Below the pieces are notes generated by a model. That model saw only the letters and a program-made list of their open reading frames with translations, did no database searches and was not told the DNA's origin. The position numbers were made by a program, and so were the translations under genes. From contig CAAENA010000056.1 in NCBI GenBank assembly GCA_900757205.1, positions 62,001 through 126,000 on the forward strand: a stretch of 64,000 nt of DNA. The letters are read 5' to 3'. Shown here in pieces: positions 27,412-35,167 of this stretch. Source of the DNA: an uncultured Collinsella sp. (GTDB taxonomy: Bacteria; Actinomycetota; Coriobacteriia; Coriobacteriales; Coriobacteriaceae). Positions within the stretch are counted from its first letter, which is position 1. Each line of letters starts with the position of its first letter.

Positions 27412-28319
27412 GGCAGCGGTGCGCTCGCTGCGTCCATCCCACACGCGCGGCGCAGCGACCGCATTGCCTCAACGAGGATGACGCCGGCGATAGCGACCGT
27501 AATTGCCACGTCGAACGGCGTGTTCACAAACCAGAGCAACGTCATGAGATACGACCCGGCATTAAAGGCAAAATGCAGCAGGATCGTGTAGCGAAGCTTT
27601 CCGGTCGTCACGAGCACCCAACCAAAAATGAGGCCGGCGGCACCCGCATAGCAGCCCTGCACCCAGTTCATGTGCATAAAACCGAAGATTGCCGCCTGCA
27701 GCACGACCGCCGCGGCGATACCCCACGTGCTTGGGGCCGCCCAGGGCACCATGGCGCCGTCCTGCGCGCTCGCACGACGCCGGCGTTTCCAGAGCGGACG
27801 GCACTGCGGGTTAAATGCTCGGAGCGAAAACTCAAAAATGATGCCGCGCACCAGCAACTCCTCGCAAAACGGAGCGCCGAGCACCGTAGTCAGGACGGCC
27901 AGATAGCTCGTGTCGCCCATGCCCGTCTCCTCGACAAGTTCGCTGTAGTCGGCCGCGGCCTCGGGCAACAGCGACAGCACGGCGTCGGTCACGTAGCCAA
28001 CGACCACCTGCAGGGCCAGGCCAATCACGATAACGCAGACGATGCGCTTCCACGCCCCACGCGCTCCCCCGCCGAGCGGATGAGCGCTTTGCCGGCGTGC
28101 CATAAACGAACGCGGCCACAGATAACGCCACCACAGCAGTGCCATCAAAAACGACGCCATCTGCGCGGCAGCCTGAAGCAATTGAATATCGAGGTCGTCA
28201 ATCGAAAAGCCCATGAACACCGACGCGACACCCAGGGCGGAAAACAAAACCACGCTCAGGGCAATATCTGCCGCGACAACGCCAAAACAGGCAAGCGCCC
28301 AAATCATCGCATTGAGCAT
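27408..28319 (-). CDS. CPBP-family intramembrane metalloprotease
   Basis: A 303-residue polytopic protein of the CPBP (CAAX protease/bacteriocin-processing) family. The three catalytic motifs are visible: PFCEELLVRG near residue 150, FGFMHMNW, and LLHFAFN. Members cleave membrane proteins or protect against bacteriocins; the substrate here is unknown. I chose the ATG at 28319 because GGAGG lies about 7 nt upstream; an ATG 27 nt earlier has no such site. It overlaps the end of ygiQ on the other strand by 4 nt with no terminator between them. Confidence 0.9.
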   Translation of the reverse strand: MLNAMIWALACFGVVAADIALSVVLFSALGVASVFMGFSIDDLDIQLLQAAAQMASFLMALLWWRYLWPRSFMARRQSAHPLGGGARGAWKRIVCVIVIGLALQVVVGYVTDAVLSLLPEAAADYSELVEETGMGDTSYLAVLTTVLGAPFCEELLVRGIIFEFSLRAFNPQCRPLWKRRRRASAQDGAMVPWAAPSTWGIAAAVVLQAAIFGFMHMNWVQGCYAGAAGLIFGWVLVTTGKLRYTILLHFAFNAGSYLMTLLWFVNTPFDVAITVAIAGVILVEAMRSLRRACGMDAASAPLP

Positions 28320-28348
28320 GCCAACCTCCTCCCGACAGGTAGTCATTA

Positions 28349-28397
28349 AAGAACGTCCCTAACGACTACCTAACGACTAGTCATTGGGGACGTTCTT
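28349..28397. repeat. GGGAC-type inverted repeat next to antitoxin gene
   Basis: AAGAACGTCCC (28349-28359) is inverted as GGGGACGTTCTT (28386-28397). Between them run short repeats of AACGACTA and its neighbours (TAACGACTACC, TAACGACTAGTC). The right part overlaps the 3' end of the RelB/DinJ gene. It resembles the element at 55037 (AACGTCCC / GGGACGTT). Confidence 0.7.
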
Positions 28398-28602
28398 CAA
28401 CGACTAGCTGTTGGGGACAGTCTTTGCCAAAGGCCCCGTTGGGCGAGATGTCGAACGGGAAAGTGCCGCAGCGATTGAACGCAGCGATAAACATGCGGAT
28501 GGCGTTGGACGGCGTGGTACCCACGAGTTGAGTTGCCGCCGCGAAGGCTGCCTTCTCCTCGGGCAAGACCTTCGCGACTACGGGGGTCATGTGTTCTGCC
28601 AT
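28381..28602 (-). CDS. RelB/DinJ-family antitoxin, orphan
   Basis: A 73-residue protein like the ribbon-helix-helix antitoxins RelB/DinJ. After a short N-terminus it has VVAKVLPEEKAAFAAA, then the family hallmark GTTPSNAIRMFIAAF.RCGTFPFD. The start ATG at 28602 has AAGGAAG upstream. No RelE/YafQ toxin gene lies on either side: downstream is a palindromic repeat and then the CPBP gene. The last 14 or so codons (KDCPQQLVVEERPQ) are read out of the repeat element, so the original C-terminus, normally the toxin-binding part, seems replaced. It is probably a decayed toxin-antitoxin remnant that may still bind DNA. Confidence 0.7.
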   Translation of the reverse strand: MAEHMTPVVAKVLPEEKAAFAAATQLVGTTPSNAIRMFIAAFNRCGTFPFDISPNGAFGKDCPQQLVVEERPQ

Positions 28603-28816
28603 GGCGCTTCCTTTTTGAAACGACGGTAGTGCGGATAGATGCGGGCCACGCGGCTGGGCGACGGGCTGTGAAGGCAACCCGATTGGCCCGCATCTGGAGT
28701 TTGTTTCTGCAGCGTTGGTATTACTTGGTATTCCAAAGTATTACCCCGCAGATAGAATACCACACCCGCTCCATGGGGACGGAGAAAAACGGATCATTTT
28801 GTTGCTGAGTTAGTAT

Positions 28817-30193
28817 TTAGAGCGTGATGATATCCGAGATATCGAGGGCCTGAGCGTCGGCGACATCGTGCGTGGCAAGCAGGAGCATGCGGCCGTCGAG
28901 CAAGTCGAGCACGACCTCGGCGCATGCGTCGCGCGCAGCGGTATCTAAACCGGTAAAGGGCTCGTCAAGAATCACCGCGCCGCCCGGACACAGCAGGGCT
29001 CGAGCGATCTCGACGCGACGGCGCTGCCCGCCCGAAAGCTCGGCCACGCGAGCATGCACATCGACCCCCGGCACCAGCAAGCGCAACAGGGCCGCAGCAC
29101 TCGAGGCGTCCACGCGTGCATCGGCGCACACCAGCACGTTATCCAGCGCCGAGGCGGACTCGACCAAGCGTGCATCTTGAAACACCATCGAGCACGGTGC
29201 GCACTCCCCTGCCGCAAGGGCAAGGAGCGTCGACTTACCCGCACCCGAGGCGCCCATCACACAGATACGCCCACCCGCGGGCACGTTGAGCACCAGCCCG
29301 TCGAGCGCCGGCGCCCAGGGCGCGCGATCGCCCACGGCAAGCGCAAGCTCCGCTGCAGCGCCATCGCCCGCAGCCCTCGCACGCCCGCGCAGCCCATGCC
29401 CATGCGCCCGCACGGCCGCACCCCACGCCACGGGCCCCGAAACCCGCAGCAGCCACACCAGCACGCGCTCGCACGCCCATGAGGCGGCAACGACCAGCAC
29501 GGTCCACGCCAGCAGATCAGCCGTCTCAATCAAAAGCTTCGCCTGATAGATGCGCTCACCCACGGTGCCCACCGCCATGCCGATCAGCTCGGCTGCCACA
29601 CCGGCCTTCCAGCTCATGCCGATCACGGTACGCGCACACGAAAGCACAAACGGCAGGACTTCGCGCCAGGTGTGGGCGCAAAACAGTCGCCAGCCCCGCA
29701 CGCCATGCAGACGAAACATCTGCTCCAGTGGCTTATCCACCTGCGCCAAGCCTTCGACCAGTGAGAAATATACGCCCGGCAGCGCCATCAAAAAGACCGC
29801 CGCGATGCTCACACGTGCCGACCCCAGCCAAATGAGCAGCAGGACCACCACGCAGGCAACCGGCGTCGCCTTCACAAACGAAAGTGCCGGCGCCGCCAAG
29901 CGGGCAAACGCCCGCGACCGCACCGAGACCCCCGCCAGCACGCCGCCGCACACCGCGGCAAGCGCCAGCCCGCCCAATATTCGCGCGCCCGAGCCCGCCA
30001 AAATCGCCCAGGTACCGACAGCGCATACCAGCCGCAACAACGCCGCCACGACAGCACCCGGCCCCGGCAAGATCAACGGCTGCGCCACCAGCGCCGCCAC
30101 CAGCATCCATGCGACAAGCCAAAAGGCGGCGACGGCACCTGCTGCCGCCACCGCCTTTATACGCTCTGTCATTTGTCGAGCAAACGCACGCAC
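28817..30193 (-). CDS. ABC transporter permease-ATPase fusion
   Basis: A single 458-residue polypeptide joining an inner-membrane permease (residues 1-255, six or so helices, with the binding-protein-dependent signature ELIGMAVGTVGERIYQA, SsuC/TauC-like) to a short ABC ATPase (about 275-458). The ATPase has Walker A GASGAGKST, a Q-loop VFQDAR, the signature LSGGQRRR and Walker B AVILDEP with a following H-loop ATHD. In this family permease and ATPase are usually separate. It starts with a GTG 3 nt after the binding-protein stop, with GGAG 6 nt upstream. It belongs to a four-gene cluster with a [FeFe]-hydrogenase. The substrate is unknown. Confidence 0.85.
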   Translation of the reverse strand: MRAFARQMTERIKAVAAAGAVAAFWLVAWMLVAALVAQPLILPGPGAVVAALLRLVCAVGTWAILAGSGARILGGLALAAVCGGVLAGVSVRSRAFARLAAPALSFVKATPVACVVVLLLIWLGSARVSIAAVFLMALPGVYFSLVEGLAQVDKPLEQMFRLHGVRGWRLFCAHTWREVLPFVLSCARTVIGMSWKAGVAAELIGMAVGTVGERIYQAKLLIETADLLAWTVLVVAASWACERVLVWLLRVSGPVAWGAAVRAHGHGLRGRARAAGDGAAAELALAVGDRAPWAPALDGLVLNVPAGGRICVMGASGAGKSTLLALAAGECAPCSMVFQDARLVESASALDNVLVCADARVDASSAAALLRLLVPGVDVHARVAELSGGQRRRVEIARALLCPGGAVILDEPFTGLDTAARDACAEVVLDLLDGRMLLLATHDVADAQALDISDIITL

Positions 30194-30196
30194 GGG

Positions 30197-31255
30197 CTAC
30201 TCCATGTAGTAGAAATCGTCAGCCGGAAGTTTACCACCCACGGCGCTCGCGTCCGCGTTGGACAGCACCTGCAGATACCCGCTAAGCGCCGCCTTCATAT
30301 CCTTGCCCGTCTGGCAGACAAGCATGCATCCGGGAATCGCCTTCTCGGCGATCGTGGCGTTATCCACGATGCCGGCATCGACCACGGCCTGCGCCCAGTC
30401 TGCCGGCGCCGCATTGACAGCCTTAACGCTCGCCGCATGGCAGCTCAAGAACTCCGCCACGGCCTCGGGATGCTCCTCGGCAAACGCGCGGCGCACCACG
30501 GTCACACCCGTCAGCAAGCGCGAGCCCGTGTCACCTGCCAGCTCGTCCCACACATCGGTCAGGCTTACCGGTGCCGACAGTCTGCCTTCGCTCTTTGCGA
30601 TGGCAGCGGTCTTGAACGGCTCGGGCAGCACGCCCACGGCAGACGGATCGGCAAGCAGTGCCGACAGCACCTCGGTGGGCTCGCTCTTAAACTCAAGCGC
30701 CACCTGGCCGGTCAGGCCCGCGCGCTCCAACAGGTAGTTCATGACGTACTCCGGCGTGGTGCCCTTGCCCGTCATACAGACGGTGCGACCCGCCAGGTCG
30801 CCAAACGAGGCCACACTCGCGTCGCCCGTCACCACGTTCAGCACGCCCAGCGTGTTGATGTCGATGACCTGCACCGCGCCCTCGGTCTTGTTGTAGAGCA
30901 CGCTCGCCACGTTGGCGGGCACCAGGGCAATGTCGATATCGCCCTGAATGACCTTGGGCACAATCTCGTCGGCGGCAGTGTTAATCGCAAAGTCGAACTC
31001 ATTGTCCGTCTCGCCATCGGCAGCCTGGTCCATAAACTGCACCAGACCGATCGACGTCGGTCCCTTGAGCGAGGCAACGCGCACCTCGACCGACTCAGCG
31101 GCAGCGCCACTCGCCGCAGACCCAGCAGCCGAACCCGCAGAAGACCTCGCCCCCGCAGCCCCGCCGCTGCAGCCGGCCAACGCAAGCGACAGCGCGCCCG
31201 CGGCAAGCGCCGAGGCAAACCCTCGGCGCGTCATCTCAACATTAAACGCACGCAT
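30197..31255 (-). CDS. ABC transporter substrate-binding lipoprotein (NitT/TauT type)
   Basis: A 352-residue exported solute-binding protein. The N-terminus has a twin-arginine-like TRRGF, a hydrophobic stretch and the lipobox LAGC, so it is probably Tat-exported and lipid-anchored. The mature part resembles SsuA/NMT1-type binding proteins (GDIDIALVPANVASVLYNK; VLPEPFKTAAI). An ATG at 31255 is 2 nt past the hydrogenase stop with GGGAAG 8 nt upstream; a GTG 9 nt earlier is the alternative. The permease-ATPase fusion follows 3 nt downstream, so binding protein and transporter form one system. The ligand cannot be predicted. Confidence 0.85.
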   Translation of the reverse strand: MRAFNVEMTRRGFASALAAGALSLALAGCSGGAAGARSSAGSAAGSAASGAAAESVEVRVASLKGPTSIGLVQFMDQAADGETDNEFDFAINTAADEIVPKVIQGDIDIALVPANVASVLYNKTEGAVQVIDINTLGVLNVVTGDASVASFGDLAGRTVCMTGKGTTPEYVMNYLLERAGLTGQVALEFKSEPTEVLSALLADPSAVGVLPEPFKTAAIAKSEGRLSAPVSLTDVWDELAGDTGSRLLTGVTVVRRAFAEEHPEAVAEFLSCHAASVKAVNAAPADWAQAVVDAGIVDNATIAEKAIPGCMLVCQTGKDMKAALSGYLQVLSNADASAVGGKLPADDFYYME

Positions 31256-31257
31256 CG

Positions 31258-33069
31258 CTAGCACTTCCCTTCGTTGGGCATCGACCAGGCGTGATGGTCG
31301 GTGTGCAGCAGCTCCTCAGCCAGCGGCGAGAGCGGCGCGCCCAAAAACTCGCGATAGCATGCCTGAACATCGGGATTCTCGTGCGAGAAGCGAATCTCGG
31401 CGTTCGCATCGAGGCCCCACAGCACCTGGCCACGCTCGGCAGCCAGCTCGCAACCGTCGTGGATGGGCTGACCGCCGCCGCCGACGCAGCCGCCCGGGCA
31501 CGCCATAACCTCAACGAAATCATAGCTCACGCGGCCGTCGCGAATCGCGTCGAGCAGGCGGGCGGCGTTGCCCAGCCCGTGCGCCACGGCGACGCGCACC
31601 TTGGTGTCATCGATATCGGCCACGGCTTCCTTCCAGCCGTCCAGGCCGCGCACGTCGGTAAAGAAATCGGCGTCGGGGTTCTTGCCCGTCACCAGGTAAT
31701 AGGCCGAACGCACGGCGGCCTCCATCACGCCGCCCGTGGCGCCAAAGATCACACCCGCGCCTGTGCCAAAGCCCAGCGGCGTATCGAGCGGCTCCTCAAC
31801 CAGCGTGTCCACGCTCACGTGGCTCGCGCGGATCATGCGCACCATCTCGCGCACCGTCAGCGCAACGTCCACATCGGGTGCGCCGCCCTCGCCCACCATG
31901 CTCGGCAGCGCGCACTCAGCCTTCTTGGCCGTGCACGGCATAACGGACACCACGAACAGGCGCTCGGGCTCCACGCCCAGCACCTTGGCGTAGTAGGTCT
32001 TGGCGATGGCGCCGAACATCTGCTGCGGCGACTTTGACGTGGACAGGCTGTCGACAAACTCGGGGTAACGTGCCTTCACAAAGCGCACCCAGCCCGGGCA
32101 GCAGCTCGTGAACATGGGCCAGCCGTGGCTGTCGCCCTCGCCCTTGACGGCCTTCCCCAGGCGCTCGAGCAGTTCGGAGCCCTCCTCCATAATGGTGAGG
32201 TCGGCCGAGAAATCGGTGTCGAACACGTACTCAAAGCCAACGCGGCGCAGCGCGCGAGCCAGGCGCTCAACGGTGGCCTCCTCGCGCGGAATGCCGAGTT
32301 CCTCGCCCCAAGCGCTACGCACAGCCGGCGCGATCTGCACCAGCACGATCTTATCGGGATCGGCGAGAGCATCGAACACAGTCTCGGTGTCGTCGCGCTC
32401 GCGCAGCGCGCCCGTCGGGCAATGCGTGATGCACTGGCCGCACGCGACGCAATCGGTCTTGCCGATCGGCACGCGCCCGCGGGTACCCACGGCGGTATGC
32501 GTGGCGCGGTTGGTCAGGTCCCAAATCCCTAGGCCCTGCACGCTCTCGCACACCTTGATGCAGCGCATGCATTTAATGCACTTGTCGTTTTCGCGGATGA
32601 TGGGGAAATCGAAATCCCAGCCCTCGCCCGCCAAATGCCTTTGATACGGCAGATAGAAAATGCCCAGGTCGTTGGCGATGGTCTGCAGGTTGCAGTTGCC
32701 GCTACGCACGCAGCTCGTGCACTGCGAATCGTGCTGGGACAGCAGCAGCTGCACGTTGGTACGACGGGCCTCGCGGGCCTTGGGGCTGTTGGTGTGGACC
32801 ACCATGCCGTCGAGCACGTAGTTGTTGCAGGCGGCAACCAGCTGGTCGCAGCCCTCAACCTCGACCACGCACACGCGGCAGCCGCCGATCTCGTTTAGAT
32901 CGCGCAGGTAGCACAGGGTGGGAATCTGAATGCCGACGGACTTGGCCGCATCCAGGATCGTGGTGTGCTCGGGCACCACGACCTCGCAATTATCGACAGT
33001 GAGCTTGACCATATTGTGCGCTCCGTTTTCGGTGTTGTCGCTGACGGTGGTTTTGTCGGGCTCTACCAT
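31258..33069 (-). CDS. [FeFe]-hydrogenase catalytic subunit
   Basis: An iron-only hydrogenase of about 600 residues interconverting protons and H2. In order: an N-terminal 2Fe-2S ferredoxin domain (CYLRDL...GGCRVC), a His-ligated 4Fe-4S segment (SQHDSQCTSC...GNC), two 4Fe-4S motifs (CIKCMRCIKVC, CVACGQCITHC), and the H-cluster domain with all three signatures, TSCCPGW, MPCTAKKAE and ACPGGCVGGGGQP, followed by a small C-terminal region. The enzyme is therefore predicted active. A start at 33069 has a strong GGAGG 8 nt upstream and overlaps the previous gene by 7 nt; a second ATG at 33012 with CGGAG gives the more usual family N-terminus MVKLTVDN. The flavoprotein upstream is the likely electron partner. 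Confidence 0.95.
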   Translation of the reverse strand: MVEPDKTTVSDNTENGAHNMVKLTVDNCEVVVPEHTTILDAAKSVGIQIPTLCYLRDLNEIGGCRVCVVEVEGCDQLVAACNNYVLDGMVVHTNSPKAREARRTNVQLLLSQHDSQCTSCVRSGNCNLQTIANDLGIFYLPYQRHLAGEGWDFDFPIIRENDKCIKCMRCIKVCESVQGLGIWDLTNRATHTAVGTRGRVPIGKTDCVACGQCITHCPTGALRERDDTETVFDALADPDKIVLVQIAPAVRSAWGEELGIPREEATVERLARALRRVGFEYVFDTDFSADLTIMEEGSELLERLGKAVKGEGDSHGWPMFTSCCPGWVRFVKARYPEFVDSLSTSKSPQQMFGAIAKTYYAKVLGVEPERLFVVSVMPCTAKKAECALPSMVGEGGAPDVDVALTVREMVRMIRASHVSVDTLVEEPLDTPLGFGTGAGVIFGATGGVMEAAVRSAYYLVTGKNPDADFFTDVRGLDGWKEAVADIDDTKVRVAVAHGLGNAARLLDAIRDGRVSYDFVEVMACPGGCVGGGGQPIHDGCELAAERGQVLWGLDANAEIRFSHENPDVQACYREFLGAPLSPLAEELLHTDHHAWSMPNEGKC

Positions 33070-34895
33070 TCCAGGTTCCTCCCTCCGCGGAACGCGCCAA
33101 AGCCAAAGTGGTCGCAGCGCAGGCAGCGGCTCGCCTCCTGGCGCGCTTCCTGCTCGGTGAGACCCTGCTCGACCAGATTCCAATCGTGGATACGCTCGCC
33201 GGCCTCGCGCTCGCCCAGCTCGCAGCGGCCACACTCATGCTTGCCCTTAAACTGAACGGTCGGCAGCTCGACCTCGAGCTTAATCTTGTGGTCGAAGCCC
33301 AGATAGTGGTCGATGTTTGCCGACGCCACGCGGCCGGCGTTGATGGCGCGGATGACGGTGGCGGGGCCGGTCTGGCAGTCGCCGCCGCTAAAGAGGCCAT
33401 TAAAGTTGGGCACGGCGCCATCCGAATCGGTGACGATGCAGCCCCACTTGCAGGCAATGCCCATCTCCTCAAACGGCTTGGAATCGATGTCCTGGCCGAT
33501 GGCGACGAACACGCGCTCGCAGGGGATGACGCGCTCGGACGTGGCGGCGGCACGCGGAGCCGGACGACCGCGGCGAGGCTCGCCGATAATCTGCGGCTGC
33601 ACGCGCAGGCCGTTCACGCGACCGTCCTCGCCCGTCTCGATGGCGAGCGGGGCCGTCAGCTCCAGCACCTCGCAGCCCTCGGCCTGGGCACCGGCAATCT
33701 CGGCGTCCTGGGCCGTCATATCGCAGATGCGGCGGCGGTAGACAATGCTCACCTTTTCGGCACCGCAGCGCACGGCAGAGCGAGCCACGTCCATGGCCAC
33801 GTTGCCGCCGCCGATGACGCACACGCGCTGGCCGCTCAGGTCGGGCAGCTCGTCGTCACCGATGGCGCGCAGCATCTTGACGGCCGACTCCACGCCGGGC
33901 GCCTCTTCGCCCGGAAGGCCGAGCTTCTTGTCATTGTGGGCACCGATGGCCAGGTAGACGGCATCGAACTCGTCGCGCAGGCGGACAAGCTCCTCGCCGT
34001 TCACGGAGTGGTCGAGTTCCGCATCGATGCCGGCGCTCAAGATCCAGTCGATCTCGGCCTGCAAGCGCTCGCGCGGCAGACGATAGCTGGGGATGCCGTA
34101 GCGCAGCATGCCGCCCAGGTGGTGGCGCTGCTCAAAGATGGTCACCTTATGGCCCATCACGGCCAGGTAGTAGGCGCAGGAAAGGCCGGCCGGGCCGCCG
34201 CCGATCACAGCAACGCGCTTACCGGTGTTGTCCACTACATGCGGCTTGTGGTCGTTGAGGTCACTGTGCTCAACGGCAAAACGCTTGAGGGCGAGGATGT
34301 TCATGGGGTCGTCGACCATGCCACGGCGACAGTGCATCTCGCAGGGATGCTCGCACACCAGGCCGCAGACGAGCGGCAGCGGGTTGTTCTTGCGGATGAC
34401 CTTGACGGCATCAGCATAGCGGCCGGCCTCGACGAGCGAAATGTAACCGGGAATGTCGACGTGCGCCGGGCAGCCCGAGACACACGGAACGCGGGCCTCG
34501 CGATCAAAGCCGCAGGAATGCTCACGGATGTGGTGCTCAAAGTCATCACGGAAGCCACGAATAGCCGTGAGTGCCATGGCGCCGGCCTCGTAACCGATGG
34601 CGCAGTCACTCGAAAGGTAGATAGTGCGGGCCGTGCGCTCAATCAGGTTGAGCGTGGACTCGTCGGCGCGGCCCTCGAGCACATCGGCAAGCAGGTCGCT
34701 CAGCGCGCTCAGGCCCACGCGACAGGGCGTGCACTTGCCGCAGCTCTGGGTGGAGCACAGGTTGACGAGCGCTGCCGTAAACTCCACGGGACACGGGGCG
34801 AGCGAGCTCACCGCCAGACGACGTCCGAGCGCATCGTGCAGGTCGTCCATGACGGCCTGAGCGTGGCTGCGTTCCATTACATGCAGTCGAGTCAT
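33063..34895 (-). CDS. GltD-like flavoprotein with NuoF-type 4Fe-4S domain (hydrogenase partner)
   Basis: A 610-residue composite electron-transfer protein. Residues 1-110 carry the NuoF-type C-terminal cluster domain (QSCGKCTPCRVGLSAL) without the FMN/NADH Rossmann part of NuoF. The rest is like the glutamate synthase small subunit: N-terminal cysteine pairs (CVSGCPAHVDIPGY, CGLVCEHPCEMHCRRG), a FAD motif GGGPAGLSCAYYLA and a NAD(P) motif GGGNVAMDVARSA. A C-terminal Cys-rich piece (CGRCELG...CLRCDH) closes it. It overlaps the hydrogenase gene and probably passes electrons between NAD(P)H and the hydrogenase, as in GltD-linked [FeFe]-hydrogenases. The ATG at 34895 with GAGGGG is preferred over a GTG 15 nt upstream. 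Confidence 0.88.
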   Translation of the reverse strand: MTRLHVMERSHAQAVMDDLHDALGRRLAVSSLAPCPVEFTAALVNLCSTQSCGKCTPCRVGLSALSDLLADVLEGRADESTLNLIERTARTIYLSSDCAIGYEAGAMALTAIRGFRDDFEHHIREHSCGFDREARVPCVSGCPAHVDIPGYISLVEAGRYADAVKVIRKNNPLPLVCGLVCEHPCEMHCRRGMVDDPMNILALKRFAVEHSDLNDHKPHVVDNTGKRVAVIGGGPAGLSCAYYLAVMGHKVTIFEQRHHLGGMLRYGIPSYRLPRERLQAEIDWILSAGIDAELDHSVNGEELVRLRDEFDAVYLAIGAHNDKKLGLPGEEAPGVESAVKMLRAIGDDELPDLSGQRVCVIGGGNVAMDVARSAVRCGAEKVSIVYRRRICDMTAQDAEIAGAQAEGCEVLELTAPLAIETGEDGRVNGLRVQPQIIGEPRRGRPAPRAAATSERVIPCERVFVAIGQDIDSKPFEEMGIACKWGCIVTDSDGAVPNFNGLFSGGDCQTGPATVIRAINAGRVASANIDHYLGFDHKIKLEVELPTVQFKGKHECGRCELGEREAGERIHDWNLVEQGLTEQEARQEASRCLRCDHFGFGAFRGGRNLEW

Positions 34896-34959
34896 AAGAT
34901 CCCCTCTCACATGGCAGCCCGGAGGCGAGGCCGGGCGAAATTGCTACACGCACAACACT

Positions 34960-34980
34960 GACCTAAAAAGTTGTTAGGTC
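34960..34980. promoter_or_regulatory. Inverted repeat upstream of hydrogenase cluster
   Basis: GACCTAA and TTAGGTC form a perfect 7-bp inverted repeat with a 7-nt gap, 65 nt upstream of the flavoprotein start. The geometry fits an operator for a dimeric regulator; none is encoded nearby. It could also be a small hairpin in the leader. Confidence 0.35.
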
Positions 34981-35082
34981 TCAACGCAGTTCGGCAGGCG
35001 GCATGAAATGTCACCCTCAGCGGTGAAATAGAACATTACCGCAGATAAATGCCATATTTGATAAAACGCGTTACCAAATGAC

Positions 35083-35118
35083 AATGCCCCGTCCGCGCAA
35101 GCACGCGAACGGGGCATT
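35083..35118 (-). terminator. Hairpin ending the alpha-glucoside PTS operon
   Basis: AATGCCCCGT pairs with ACGGGGCATT (10 bp), with an additional inner CGCG pairing, 50 nt after the GH4 gene stop. The T-run is poor on both strands, so termination may be partly Rho-dependent or bidirectional. Confidence 0.6.
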
Positions 35119-35167
35119 GGTCAAGTTTTACGGTCAGCGGCTCTTTTGTGCCAGCGACCTTCTGTCT

